The position numbers were made by a program, and so were the translations under genes. Below are positions 17,460 through 26,627 of a stretch of DNA of 64,000 nt, in pieces. Under the pieces are notes generated by a model. That model was given only the letters and a program-made list of their open reading frames with translations. It did no database searches and was not told where the DNA came from. Position 1 is the first letter of the stretch, and each line of letters starts with the position of its first letter. The stretch is from Paracoccaceae bacterium. GTDB lineage: Bacteria; Pseudomonadota; Alphaproteobacteria; Rhodobacterales; Rhodobacteraceae. The stretch spans positions 1-64,000 of the forward strand of contig JADGFD010000001.1 of NCBI GenBank assembly GCA_016744015.1, read 5' to 3'.

Positions 17460-18584
17460 ATGCGCCCCAGCCTTACCCTCGGGATTGAGGAAGAATATCT
17501 GATTGTGGATCGGGAGAGCCTTGATTTGGTAAAAAGGCCAGATCCTACGTTTTTGGAGGCCTGTAGTGAAGCGCTCGGCGCGCAGGTGACGGGCGAATTT
17601 TTGCAGTGCCAAGTGGAAGTGGGGACAAAGCCACACACCAAGGTGAGCGATGCGGCGGCGGAGCTTTTGAGCCTGCGCAAGGGCGTGGCCGAATGTGCGG
17701 CGCGCTTTGGTTACGCGCCGATTGCCGCCTCTACCCACCCTTTTGCCCAGTGGCGCCGCCAGCACCACACTCGCAAGGAGCGCTATGATGCATTAAGTGA
17801 TAATCTTGGCCAAGTGGTGCGGCGGATGCTGATTTGCGGCATGCATATCCATGTGGGCATTGAGGACGAAGATGAGCGGATTGACCTGATGGGGCAGGTG
17901 TCTTACTTCCTGCCGCATTTACTGGCGCTGAGCACGTCGTCACCCTTTTGGGAGGGGGATGACACGGGGTTAAGCTCTTATAGATTAACGGTTTTTGATG
18001 CGTTACCGCGCACGGGGTTGCCTGACCCAGTGGAGAGTTTTGGCGAGTATCAGCGGCTGGTGGGGGCCTTGGTGAAGGCGGGCTGTATTGAGGATGCAAC
18101 ACGGATTTGGTGGGACATCCGGCCCTCGGACAAATTCCCGACGCTGGAGCAGCGGATTACGGATATTTGCGGGACTGTAGGCGAGGCGGCGGGGATTGCG
18201 GCGGCGTATCAAAGCCTGCTTTTGTATTTTCACAGGCTGAAGGAAAAAAACCAGAGGTGGCGGCGGTATCCGAATACTTTGACGCTGGAAAACCGCTGGC
18301 AGGCGCAGCGCCACGGGGTAAATGGCGAGCTGGTCGACCTTGGCCGCGGAGAGATGGTGCCATTTGCTGACCTCACGGCGGAGCTGATTGCGCTGGTGCG
18401 GGACGAGGCCGAGGAGCTGGGCTGCCTTGCAGAGCTGGAAAGCCTGCGCGGGATAGCCCAAAATGGCAGCTCGGCGGACCGGCAGCGAGCGGTTTATAAC
18501 GCCGCGCGGGCAAGCGGGGCTGATGGGCCAGCGGCCATGAAGGCGGTGGTTGCGCACCTTGTGGGGGCATATCTGGAGGGATAA
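17460..18584 (+). CDS. Glutamate-cysteine ligase type 2 (YbdK-like carboxylate-amine ligase)
   Basis: 374 aa from the ATG at 17460, preceded by AAAAGGAG. N-terminal GIEEEYLIVD, then CQVEVGTKPH and the central HIHVGIEDEDERI are the signature of the GCS2/YbdK family, which forms gamma-glutamyl bonds. YbdK itself has weak glutamate-cysteine ligase activity. Its position divergent from gshB argues that it supplies gamma-glutamylcysteine here, unless a classical or plant-type GshA exists elsewhere. TTGACA at 17412-17417 may be a -35 element. Confidence 0.88.
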   Translation: MRPSLTLGIEEEYLIVDRESLDLVKRPDPTFLEACSEALGAQVTGEFLQCQVEVGTKPHTKVSDAAAELLSLRKGVAECAARFGYAPIAASTHPFAQWRRQHHTRKERYDALSDNLGQVVRRMLICGMHIHVGIEDEDERIDLMGQVSYFLPHLLALSTSSPFWEGDDTGLSSYRLTVFDALPRTGLPDPVESFGEYQRLVGALVKAGCIEDATRIWWDIRPSDKFPTLEQRITDICGTVGEAAGIAAAYQSLLLYFHRLKEKNQRWRRYPNTLTLENRWQAQRHGVNGELVDLGRGEMVPFADLTAELIALVRDEAEELGCLAELESLRGIAQNGSSADRQRAVYNAARASGADGPAAMKAVVAHLVGAYLEG

Positions 18585-18619
18585 AGCCTCTGTAATTCCG
18601 GCACCGCATAGGGTAGTGC

Positions 18620-19666
18620 ATGGCTATGCGATACACTTTACCGCCGATAGCTGATTTGCCTTCATTGCCGTTTGATACAGTGATTGACGTGCGCTCGCCC
18701 TCTGAATTTGCGATAGACCACCTGCCGGGGGCGATAAACCTGCCGGTTTTGAGTGATAAAGAGCGGGCAACGGTGGGCACGATATATGTGCAAGACAGCC
18801 CGTTTAAGGCGCGCAAAATTGGTGCGGCGCTGGTGGCGCGCAATGCGGCGCGCCATTTGGAGCGTGATTTAATGAGCATGAATGGCGGCTGGAAGCCGTT
18901 GGTTTATTGCTGGCGGGGCGGGCAGCGCTCTGGCTCGTTTGCCACGGTTTTACAGCAGGTTGGCTGGCGGGCAGAGGTGCTGGAGGGCGGCTATAAAGCT
19001 TATCGGAAACTGGTGAAGCAAGCACTATATGATGAGCCTTTTGCGCCCAAGGTGGTGCTTCTGGATGGCAATACAGGCAGCGCGAAAACCGATATTTTGG
19101 CAGCGCTGGCCGTGCGTGGTGTGCAGGTGATAGACCTTGAGGGGCTGGCGAACCATCGTGGCTCGCTCTTTGGAGCGCGGGCGGGGGGGCAGCCCGCGCA
19201 AAAGGCTTTTGAAAGCGCGCTGGCGCAGGTGGTGGCGGGGCTGGACCCAATGAGGCCGGTGGTTGTGGAGGCGGAAAGCTCCAAGATTGGGCGTCTAGTG
19301 GTGCCGCCACAGTTGTGGGCGGCAATGCGGGTGGCTGATAGGGTGGAAATTAAGGCACCTTTGGCGGCGCGGGCGCGGTATTTGGCAGCGGCCTATAGCG
19401 ATATCGTAGAGGATAGCGCGCGGCTTGGGGAAACGCTGGACAAGTTGCGCAGCTATCACACGGGGGAAACCATTGAACAGTGGCATAAGCTGGCGGATGA
19501 CGGGAAGATGGAGGCGCTGGCAACGGTGCTGATGGCCGAGCATTATGACGCTCGTTATGCCAAGGCGCGGGGCGAAAGGACCAAGGTTACAGCGCTAGAG
19601 GTTTTAGGGCTGGATCCTGCGGATATTGAGGCGGCGGCGGCGCGTATTGAGGCATTGCTGGTGTAG
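18620..19666 (+). CDS. mnmH: tRNA 2-selenouridine synthase
   Basis: 348 aa (SelU/YbbB). Converts 2-thiouridine at the wobble position of certain tRNAs to 2-selenouridine using selenophosphate. N-terminal rhodanese domain (about 1-135) with DVRSPSEFAIDHLPGAINLPV and the catalytic YCWRGGQRSGS; C-terminal P-loop domain with GNTGSAKT, where Ala replaces the usual Gly before the Lys. It is convergent with the selD fusion, together a selenouridine pathway. No selA, selB or selC is visible, so use of selenium here may be limited to tRNA. Confidence 0.95.
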   Translation: MAMRYTLPPIADLPSLPFDTVIDVRSPSEFAIDHLPGAINLPVLSDKERATVGTIYVQDSPFKARKIGAALVARNAARHLERDLMSMNGGWKPLVYCWRGGQRSGSFATVLQQVGWRAEVLEGGYKAYRKLVKQALYDEPFAPKVVLLDGNTGSAKTDILAALAVRGVQVIDLEGLANHRGSLFGARAGGQPAQKAFESALAQVVAGLDPMRPVVVEAESSKIGRLVVPPQLWAAMRVADRVEIKAPLAARARYLAAAYSDIVEDSARLGETLDKLRSYHTGETIEQWHKLADDGKMEALATVLMAEHYDARYAKARGERTKVTALEVLGLDPADIEAAAARIEALLV

Positions 19667-19731
19667 ATCGCGCCTCCGCGGCGACCCTCCGGGCCACCTT
19701 GTCGACGCGTGCGGCGCTGCGCTTGCAGGTG

Positions 19732-21912
19732 CTATGCGGTGATGCCTTTTTTAGCCGTTATTTCGCCTATTTGCGCGGCGGGGATACCGATATTTTTGAG
19801 CTGTGTTAAGGTTGTTTCGGCTTTGGATACCGGAATGGCCGCGAGGAGGCCGCCGGCGGTTTGGGGGTCAAACAGCAGAATCTCGGTGGGGGTGTTGCCG
19901 TAGTTTTTTAGATTGACCGCGGCTCGATTGGCGGCCCAAATGGTGGAGCGGATACCTTGAGTGGCGAGGTGGGCTGCGCCGTCGAGTAGCGGGATGTTTG
20001 CCAGAGTGAGTTGCGCGCCAATTTCGGCTTTCTGGAGCATAGCGTTTAGATGCCCCAAGAGGCCAAAGCCGGTAACGTCGGTCATTGCGTGGGCAATGGG
20101 GGCGAGGATTTCGGCGGCCTTGTCTTGCGGTTGCTCCATAATTTGATAGGCGGCCTCCACCCATGTGCCCTTGGCGAGGTGCAGCATTTCGGCGGCTAAG
20201 AGGGTGCCGCTGCCGAGGGGCTTGGTGAGGATCAGGGCATCGCCGACTTGCGCGCCAGTGTTGTGGATTACGCGGCCGTTGGTGAGGCCGGTGATGGAAA
20301 AGCCGATCGTAAGCTCGGCGCCTTGGCTGGTGTGGCCACCTACGATTTCGGCCCCGGCGGCGCGGAAGGTTTCGGACGCAGCAGCCATAATTTCACGTAG
20401 GGTTTCGGCCTGTAATTTGGCGCTCATCCGAGGGAGGATGAGGCTGGCCAGGGCTGCTTGAGGCTTGGCTCCCATGGCCCAGCAATCTCCCATGGCATGT
20501 ATCGCAGTGATCCGCGCCATGCGAAATGGGTCGTTTGTGAAGGCGCGCAAGTGGTCGGTTGTCAGGATTTGCCGAGCGTCTCCATGGGTGAGGACCGCGG
20601 CATCATCATCGGGGCGCGAGAGGATGTCGGCGCGCTGGGGCGGCGGTAGGGCTGTGAGGGCTTGGGCGAGTTCAGCCGGGGCGAATTTTGCGCCGCAACC
20701 ACCGCAAAGCGGAGCCTCACCAAGGATCTCGGTTACGCCTTGCGCGACATGCTTGGGTAGCTTTTCAGCAGCAATTTTGGGGTATTCCGTAAACTTCTGC
20801 ATGAATTTTTGGTCTATGTGGTCTTTCCAGCGCCAAAGGACGGGGCCGTCTAGCTTTAGGCCGGCTTTATCGGCAATAGCGCCTTTGCCCCCGGTAGATA
20901 TGAGCTTTAGATAGCTTTTTTGCGGGCGAAAGGCCTTTGACGCATGTCCAAGAAGGCGGGCGCGGAGATTGTGGTAGAGCACCGGCGCTTGGCGCACGGC
21001 AAACACGCCCGCCTTGGGGCGGGGGGCAAAGGTGAGGGCGGCACAGTCTCCGGTGGCGTAGATGTTCGGATCAATCTTGGATTGCAGTGTAGGGCCAACC
21101 TCGATGTAGCCCTCAGTGTTGGCCAGCCCTGTTTTTGAGAGCCAGCTATGGGGCTGTGGTTTTGCAGCGGCGAGTGTGAAGGCCGCAGGGATTTGGCGAC
21201 CATCGCCCAGGTGAACAGCAAAGGCGGTTATTTCGGAAATGGAAACGCTGGTTTCAAGGCCGACCCCGAGCCGCTGCATGTGATTGAGGAGTGCCTTTTG
21301 GGCGCCTTTCCCGACGCCACCAAGCGGGGTATTTTGGCTTTCAAGCACTGTGACTTTGGGGTTGCTTATGCCGTCAGATTTCAACCGGTGCATCATGGCC
21401 AGCGCTAGCTCTATGCCGGCCACGCCGCCGCCTATCACGGCCAGTTCAGGCGCTTGCTTGCCTGCGGCGAGGTCGCTTAAAAACTGCTGCCAAGCGGCGG
21501 TGTAGTGCGGCAGGGGCTTGGCCCCTAATGCGTGGTCGCTAAAGCCCGGAATGGTGGGGATTTCGGTGGTAATGCCGATGTCGATCGAGGTGATATCGTA
21601 TGAAATGCCGACCTGTCCGAGGACCTGAATACGCTGATTTTCACGGTCTATGCCCGTGGCGGGGGCCATAACCAGCCGCGCATTGGCAAAGCGCGCGAGT
21701 TTTACAAGATCAATTTCGAGATCATCGCGCTGGTAATGGCCGGCAATATGGCCGGGGAGCATGCCCGAATAGGGGGCGGTTGGACTTGGATTAATAAGCG
21801 TAAGCCGCGCGCCTGCCACGGGCTTCATAGCCCATTTCCGCAATACGAGGGCATGGGTGTGGCCACCGCCGACCAAGACGATATCACGGGTAAGAGGTAG
21901 CGGGCTATGCAT
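19732..21912 (-). CDS. selD: Fusion of NADH-dehydrogenase-like FAD oxidoreductase and selenide, water dikinase
   Basis: 726 aa, two enzymes in one chain. Residues about 1-375 are an NDH-2-like pyridine nucleotide-disulfide oxidoreductase: FAD loop VLVGGGHTHALVL, second dinucleotide loop AVIGGGVAGIELALAM, and NIYATGDCAAL near the end. Residues about 390-726 are SelD, which makes selenophosphate from selenide and ATP: GEAPLCGGCGAKFAP keeps the catalytic Cys and Lys, followed by DDDAAVL, HAMGDCWAMGAKPQ and GGHTSQGAEL. The Cys position is cysteine, not selenocysteine. The fusion is known in some bacteria; the flavoprotein probably supplies or handles reduced selenium. It is convergent with mnmH. 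Confidence 0.95.
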   Translation of the reverse strand: MHSPLPLTRDIVLVGGGHTHALVLRKWAMKPVAGARLTLINPSPTAPYSGMLPGHIAGHYQRDDLEIDLVKLARFANARLVMAPATGIDRENQRIQVLGQVGISYDITSIDIGITTEIPTIPGFSDHALGAKPLPHYTAAWQQFLSDLAAGKQAPELAVIGGGVAGIELALAMMHRLKSDGISNPKVTVLESQNTPLGGVGKGAQKALLNHMQRLGVGLETSVSISEITAFAVHLGDGRQIPAAFTLAAAKPQPHSWLSKTGLANTEGYIEVGPTLQSKIDPNIYATGDCAALTFAPRPKAGVFAVRQAPVLYHNLRARLLGHASKAFRPQKSYLKLISTGGKGAIADKAGLKLDGPVLWRWKDHIDQKFMQKFTEYPKIAAEKLPKHVAQGVTEILGEAPLCGGCGAKFAPAELAQALTALPPPQRADILSRPDDDAAVLTHGDARQILTTDHLRAFTNDPFRMARITAIHAMGDCWAMGAKPQAALASLILPRMSAKLQAETLREIMAAASETFRAAGAEIVGGHTSQGAELTIGFSITGLTNGRVIHNTGAQVGDALILTKPLGSGTLLAAEMLHLAKGTWVEAAYQIMEQPQDKAAEILAPIAHAMTDVTGFGLLGHLNAMLQKAEIGAQLTLANIPLLDGAAHLATQGIRSTIWAANRAAVNLKNYGNTPTEILLFDPQTAGGLLAAIPVSKAETTLTQLKNIGIPAAQIGEITAKKGITA

Positions 21913-22201
21913 GGAAACCTCGGAAAACTGACATATGACAAGCCCTATGCCGTTGGAATAGGGAATTCAAGTTGGTTTGGGCATGGTGTTTTTTGCAGCA
22001 TTTTTCCGCCTGCAAGAATGACTTCACTAAACTGGTTTAGTAAAGTCAATTAAAATGGGATATCACTCTATAAAAGCAACATGGTAGCGCTAAAATGCGG
22101 CGGTAAAAAGCGGCCTGCATCGCGATGATCTCTGACGTATACGCAGCACTGGCTTTTCGTTGCGGCTGTAATCCTGTATCACAAGAAAAACCGAGGAAAG
22201 T
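21913..22201 (+). other. Intergenic region upstream of hrpB
   Basis: 289 bp between the divergent selD and hrpB starts. It contains a 30-bp near-perfect palindrome (22019-22048), a TATAAA at 22069-22074 that could serve as a -10 element for hrpB, and a possible 26-codon reading frame (22125-22205) overlapping the hrpB start. Confidence 0.5.
22019..22048. promoter_or_regulatory. 30-bp palindrome, probable regulator operator
   Basis: Arms TGACTTCACTAAAC and GTTTAGTAAAGTCA around a 2-bp centre (TG), with a single mismatch in 14. An even-centred palindrome with ACTAAAC/GTTTAGT core has the form of LacI- or TetR-family operators. No such regulator is encoded in the neighbourhood. It could act on either divergent promoter. 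Confidence 0.5.
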
Positions 22202-24643
22202 ATGACAGCCAGCTTGCCCATAGACCCCATTCTGCCGGAGCTTCTTGCCGCTTTGCGCGCCTCGGGCTGTGCTGTGCTACAAGCCCCACCCGGCGCGGGG
22301 AAAACTACACGGGTGCCGCTCTATTTGCTTGAAAACCAATTTTGTGGGGGGAAGATTTTGATGCTGGAGCCACGTCGGATGGCGGCGCGGGCGGCGGCTG
22401 AGCGGTTGGCTGAAGGGCTGGGCGAAGCTGTGGGGCAGCGGGTGGGGTATCGCGTGCGCGGGGAAAGCAAGGCCTCAGGCAAAACACGGATCGAGGTGGT
22501 GACCGAGGGGATTTTGACGCGGATGATCCAATCAGACCCGGAGCTTTCGGGCATTGATTGTGTGATCTTTGATGAGTTCCACGAGCGTTCTCTGCACGCC
22601 GACCTTGGCTTGGCGCTGTGCCTTGAGGTGCGCGAGGCGCTGCGGGAGGATTTGGCGATTTTGGTGATGTCGGCCACGCTGGATGCGGGGCCGGTGGCTG
22701 AGCTGATCGATGCGCCAGTGCTCACGGCTAAGGGGCGGAGCTTTCCGGTGGAGACCCGCCACCTGCCGCGGCCTTTGGGCAAGGCGCGGTTTGAACCAGC
22801 CATGGCAGGGCTGATAGAAACGGCGCTGGCGGAAACCGAGGGCGGGGTGCTGGCGTTTTTGCCGGGGGCGGGGGAGATACGGCGGGTAGCAGGGATGCTA
22901 AAAGTGCCTAAGGGTGTTGAAATCATGCCGCTTTATGGGGCGATGCCGTTTAAAGAACAGCGGCGTGTGCTGGCCCCTTTGAAGGGGGCCCGCAAGCTGG
23001 TGTTGGCCACGAGCATTGCGGAAACCTCGTTGACCATCCCCGACATTCGGGTGGTGGTTGATGGCGGTAAGGCGCGGCGGGCGCGCTTTGATGCGGGGGC
23101 CGGCATGCAGCGGCTGGTGACGGAACGCGTGAGCCGCGCCGAGGCAACCCAGCGCGCTGGGCGGGCGGGGCGAGTGGCCGCGGGCACGTGTTATAAGCTT
23201 TGGGCGGCGGGGGAAGAGGGGGCTTTGCGCGCCTTTCCGCCGGCTGAAATTGAGGCCAGTGACCTGAGCGCGCTGGTGCTGGAGCTGGCACTCTGGGGGG
23301 TGAAAGACCCGTCTGAGATGCGGTTTTTGACGCCACCGCCCCCGGGGGCGTATCGGGCCGCGCAGGGGCTGCTTGAGGCACTGGGCGGACTGAAAAAGGG
23401 CCAAATCACTGAGCACGGCAAGGCGTTGGCCGCGCTGCCAGTGCACCCGCGGCTTGGGCAAATGCTATTGCAAGTGGGTGGCAAACGGGCGGCGCTGCTG
23501 GCGGCGCTACTGGAGGCGCGAGACCCGTTGAGCGGCGCGCCGGTCGATATCTCATTGCGGCTGGACGCGCTGGAAAATGAGCAAAAATTTCGCGAGCGCC
23601 ACCCGTTTAGGGTAGATGCCAACGTGCTCAAAGCCATCCGGCGTGAGGCGCGGCGGTTTGAAAAACCGGTGCGTGCAAAAGCCGAAGCGGGTGCGCTGTT
23701 GGCGCTGGCTTATCCAGATCGGATCGGCAAGCTTCGGGCCGGTGGCAAGGGGCGCTATCTGCTTAGCGGCGGTAAGGGCGCGGCGATGCCCGAGGGCGAG
23801 CCGATGGCCGCGTCGCTCATGGTAGCAGCTGATCTTGACGGGGACTTGCGCGAGTCTAGGGTAAGGCTGGCAGCGCCTTTCAGCGAGGCCGATTTGCGCC
23901 AGTGGTTCGGCGGGCAGTTGCAGGAAGTGCCGGTTTGTGAGTGGTCAAAACGCGAGCGCATGGTGGTGGCGCGGCAGCAGCTTAGGCTGGGGGCGATTGC
24001 GTTGGAAGACCGCCGTTGGACCAACCCGCCTGAGGCCGAAGTGGCGGCGGCGATTACCGACGGCATCCGCGATATGGGGCTGGACTGCCTGAACTGGAGC
24101 CAGCCTGCACGGCTGCTTGTGGCGCGCGTGGAGTGGCTGCGAGCGCGGGGTGAAGCATTGCCCGCGATGGACGATATGGCGCTGATGGACGCGCTTGAAA
24201 GCTGGCTCGCTCCCTATCTGGGACAATGCCGTAACCGCAACGATCTTGGCAAGCTTGACCTTGTGGTCCCGCTCAAAGCGCGGCTGGGCTGGGAGGGCGA
24301 GCAGGTGCTGGACAGGCTGGTGCCCGCTAGCATTACCGCTCCCACGGGCACGCGGCTTCCGGTGGATTATAGCGTTGAGCCGCCGATGGTTTCGGTGCGG
24401 TTGCAAGAAATGTTTGGCCTGAAAGTGCACCCAACGGTGGGGCCAGAGCGGCTGCCGCTGCTGATAGAGCTGCTTTCCCCCGCGCGCCGTGCGGTGCAAA
24501 CCACAGCGGATTTGCCGAGGTTTTGGGCCACGTCATACGCCGATGTGCGCAAGGATATGCGTGGCCGCTACCCGCGTCACCCTTGGCCGGAAGACCCAAG
24601 TGTTGCCCTGCCCACGCGGCGGGTAAAACCGCGAGGGCAGTAA
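22202..24643 (+). CDS. hrpB: ATP-dependent helicase HrpB
   Basis: 813 aa DEAH/HrpA-like helicase of usual HrpB length. Walker A APPGAGKTTRVP near residue 33, DEFHERS as the DExH motif, SATLDAGPV motif III, TSIAETSLTIPDIRVVVDGG and QRAGRAGRVAAG as motifs V and VI, then the HrpB C-terminal domain. Role: RNA helicase of the DExH class whose exact substrate is poorly defined. CGAGGAAAGT before the ATG is a strong ribosome-binding site. It ends 166 bp before a convergent DEAD-box gene. Confidence 0.95.
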   Translation: MTASLPIDPILPELLAALRASGCAVLQAPPGAGKTTRVPLYLLENQFCGGKILMLEPRRMAARAAAERLAEGLGEAVGQRVGYRVRGESKASGKTRIEVVTEGILTRMIQSDPELSGIDCVIFDEFHERSLHADLGLALCLEVREALREDLAILVMSATLDAGPVAELIDAPVLTAKGRSFPVETRHLPRPLGKARFEPAMAGLIETALAETEGGVLAFLPGAGEIRRVAGMLKVPKGVEIMPLYGAMPFKEQRRVLAPLKGARKLVLATSIAETSLTIPDIRVVVDGGKARRARFDAGAGMQRLVTERVSRAEATQRAGRAGRVAAGTCYKLWAAGEEGALRAFPPAEIEASDLSALVLELALWGVKDPSEMRFLTPPPPGAYRAAQGLLEALGGLKKGQITEHGKALAALPVHPRLGQMLLQVGGKRAALLAALLEARDPLSGAPVDISLRLDALENEQKFRERHPFRVDANVLKAIRREARRFEKPVRAKAEAGALLALAYPDRIGKLRAGGKGRYLLSGGKGAAMPEGEPMAASLMVAADLDGDLRESRVRLAAPFSEADLRQWFGGQLQEVPVCEWSKRERMVVARQQLRLGAIALEDRRWTNPPEAEVAAAITDGIRDMGLDCLNWSQPARLLVARVEWLRARGEALPAMDDMALMDALESWLAPYLGQCRNRNDLGKLDLVVPLKARLGWEGEQVLDRLVPASITAPTGTRLPVDYSVEPPMVSVRLQEMFGLKVHPTVGPERLPLLIELLSPARRAVQTTADLPRFWATSYADVRKDMRGRYPRHPWPEDPSVALPTRRVKPRGQ

Positions 24644-24689
24644 GCTAAGAACTTAAAAAATTGTTGCACGCATGGCGAAGATTTGGATG

Positions 24690-24731
24690 TATTCTCATGA
24701 CTACTCTCCTAGGATCGTAGTCATGAGAATA
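24690..24731. repeat. 42-bp near-perfect palindrome between convergent helicase genes
   Basis: Arms of 15 bp (TATTCTCATGACTAC and its exact reverse complement at 24717-24731) enclose a 12-bp centre whose middle TCCTAGGA is itself a palindrome. The whole 42 bp therefore pairs with only two mismatched positions per side. No T-tract follows on either strand, so it is not a standard intrinsic terminator. Confidence 0.75.
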
Positions 24732-24809
24732 GAACATATTACAAAGTAAAATATGGTTTTGAAGGGTTCTATCCGTGAGTGCTTTCTAAAATGCGCGCCT
24801 CAAAAAGCC

Positions 24810-26582
24810 CTAGCCTTTGCTTTTTAAATTCGGCTTCCGGCGCTTGCCTTTGTTCTTGTCGGCAGGCTTTTTGGGTCGTTTTTTGCTCGGGATAGCCTCA
24901 GAAAATTTACTTTTCTTTTTATCCGTGGGCGCGGTTTCTCGGCGCTCTTCACGCCGAGGTTCCTCATGACGCGGCTTGCGTTTTTTGCCTTTATACGGGC
25001 CGTCAGATTTCCCAAGATCAGGGGCTTTGTCCAGCAGCGTGATCTTCACACCTGCTTCCAGTAGCATCTTTGGCCCAAGCGTTTTCATAAACCCGTCGAC
25101 ACTGGTTTTCAAAATCTCCACAAACGTCTCGGCAGGCTGAATGCGGATCGCGCCGATATCGTCTTTGCTTAGGTCGCCCGAGCGGCAAATCATCGGCAAA
25201 AGCCAGCGCGCCTCAGCGTTATCTTTGCGGCCAACATTGATTGAAAACCAAACGCCGGGGCCAAATTTTCCACGTGGTGCTGGGGCTGCGCCCGCATCAC
25301 CGAGCTCTTCCGGGGCTGATTGCCCTTGGGAATAAACCCGCAGGAAAGCCACGGCAAGTTGCTCGGGGCTAAAGCGCTCGATCAGGGCGTCAACGGTGGC
25401 GCGCTCGGCCTCTTCCACGGCTTCATTCCATGAGGGGTTTTCCATCAGGCGCTCATCATCCCGTGCTTGCACATCGGCGGCATTGGGGGGGGCAGACCAC
25501 TCGGCCTTCACCTTTGCTCCACCCAGCAAACGCTCGGCTTTACGGCGGGCTTTTGGCTCCACAACTAGCGCACTTACACCTTTGCGGCCCGCGCGGCCGG
25601 TGCGACCTGAACGGTGCAGCAGAGTTTCTGAATTTGAGGGCAGGTCGGCGTGGATCACCAGCTCAAGATTGGGCAGGTCAATGCCACGGGCCGCGACATC
25701 GGTGGCCACACATACCCGCGCACGGCCATCTCGCATGGCTTGTAATGCATGGCTACGCTCGTTTTGTGAAAGCTCGCCAGAAAGCGCCACCACTGAGAAA
25801 CCACGGTTAGAAAAACGGGTGGTCAGGCGGTTCACCATCGCGCGGGTGTTGCAAAACACCAGCGCGTTTTTCGCCTCGTAAAAACGCAGCAGGTTGATGA
25901 TCGCGTTTTCGCCATCCCGTGGGGCTACGTTCAGCGCACGATACTCGATATCGGCGTGCTGCTTGCGCTCGTCTTTGGTAGAAATCCGTATCGCATCCCG
26001 CTGGAAATTTCGCGCGAGGTTGGCGATCATTTTTGGCACGGTCGCCGAAAACATCAGCGTGCGGCGCTCTGTCGGCGCCGCTTCCAGAATAAACTCAAGA
26101 TCTTCGCGAAAGCCAAGGTCCAGCATTTCATCGGCCTCGTCCAGCACCACGGCGCGAATGTCACCAAGGTCGATCGAGCGCCGCATGATGTGGTCCCGCA
26201 AACGCCCCGGCGTTGCCACCACAATATGTGCCCCGCGAGACAGCGTGCGCCGCTCCTCGCGCATATCCATGCCGCCGACACAAGAGGCCAGCCGCACACC
26301 AGCCTCACCGTAAAGCCACTGCAACTCGCGCTTTACCTGCAAGGCTAGCTCCCTTGTGGGGGCAATTATCAGCGCTAGGGGCGCAGCGGCAGGGCCAAAG
26401 CGCTCATTATCCAGAATGGTCGGCGCAATGGCCAAGCCAAAACCAACGGTTTTGCCAGAGCCGGTTTGGGCCGAGACCAGCAGGTCTGCATTCTCTAGCC
26501 CTTCAGCCGTTACGGCGTTTTGCACTTCGGTCAGGCTTTCATAGCCGCGCTTTGCCAGCGCTTCAGATAGGGAGTGTATCAC
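24810..26582 (-). CDS. DEAD-box RNA helicase with C-terminal DbpA-type RNA-binding domain and basic tail
   Basis: 590 aa from a GTG at 26580-26582 (GTG ATA CAC), preceded by GGAAAG at 7 bp; a TTG five codons upstream (26597) is the alternative. Motifs: Q motif YESLTEVQNAV, QTGSGKT, PTRELALQ, DEADEMLDLGF, SAT, and HRSGRTGRAG. Residues about 450-520 resemble the DbpA RNA-binding domain (FSINVGRKDNAEARWLLPMI), which in DbpA contacts 23S rRNA. The last 75 residues are Lys/Arg-rich and disordered. A likely ribosome assembly or cold-growth helicase. A leader with an attenuator-like hairpin lies upstream. Confidence 0.93.
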   Translation of the reverse strand: MIHSLSEALAKRGYESLTEVQNAVTAEGLENADLLVSAQTGSGKTVGFGLAIAPTILDNERFGPAAAPLALIIAPTRELALQVKRELQWLYGEAGVRLASCVGGMDMREERRTLSRGAHIVVATPGRLRDHIMRRSIDLGDIRAVVLDEADEMLDLGFREDLEFILEAAPTERRTLMFSATVPKMIANLARNFQRDAIRISTKDERKQHADIEYRALNVAPRDGENAIINLLRFYEAKNALVFCNTRAMVNRLTTRFSNRGFSVVALSGELSQNERSHALQAMRDGRARVCVATDVAARGIDLPNLELVIHADLPSNSETLLHRSGRTGRAGRKGVSALVVEPKARRKAERLLGGAKVKAEWSAPPNAADVQARDDERLMENPSWNEAVEEAERATVDALIERFSPEQLAVAFLRVYSQGQSAPEELGDAGAAPAPRGKFGPGVWFSINVGRKDNAEARWLLPMICRSGDLSKDDIGAIRIQPAETFVEILKTSVDGFMKTLGPKMLLEAGVKITLLDKAPDLGKSDGPYKGKKRKPRHEEPRREERRETAPTDKKKSKFSEAIPSKKRPKKPADKNKGKRRKPNLKSKG

Positions 26583-26627
26583 AGGGGTTCTTTCCAAACA
26601 GGGGCTGGTGTTTCCGGCTGCCGTCTT

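Noticed and set aside
24690-24731. Bidirectional intrinsic terminator
   Set aside because: No T-tract on either strand after the stem.
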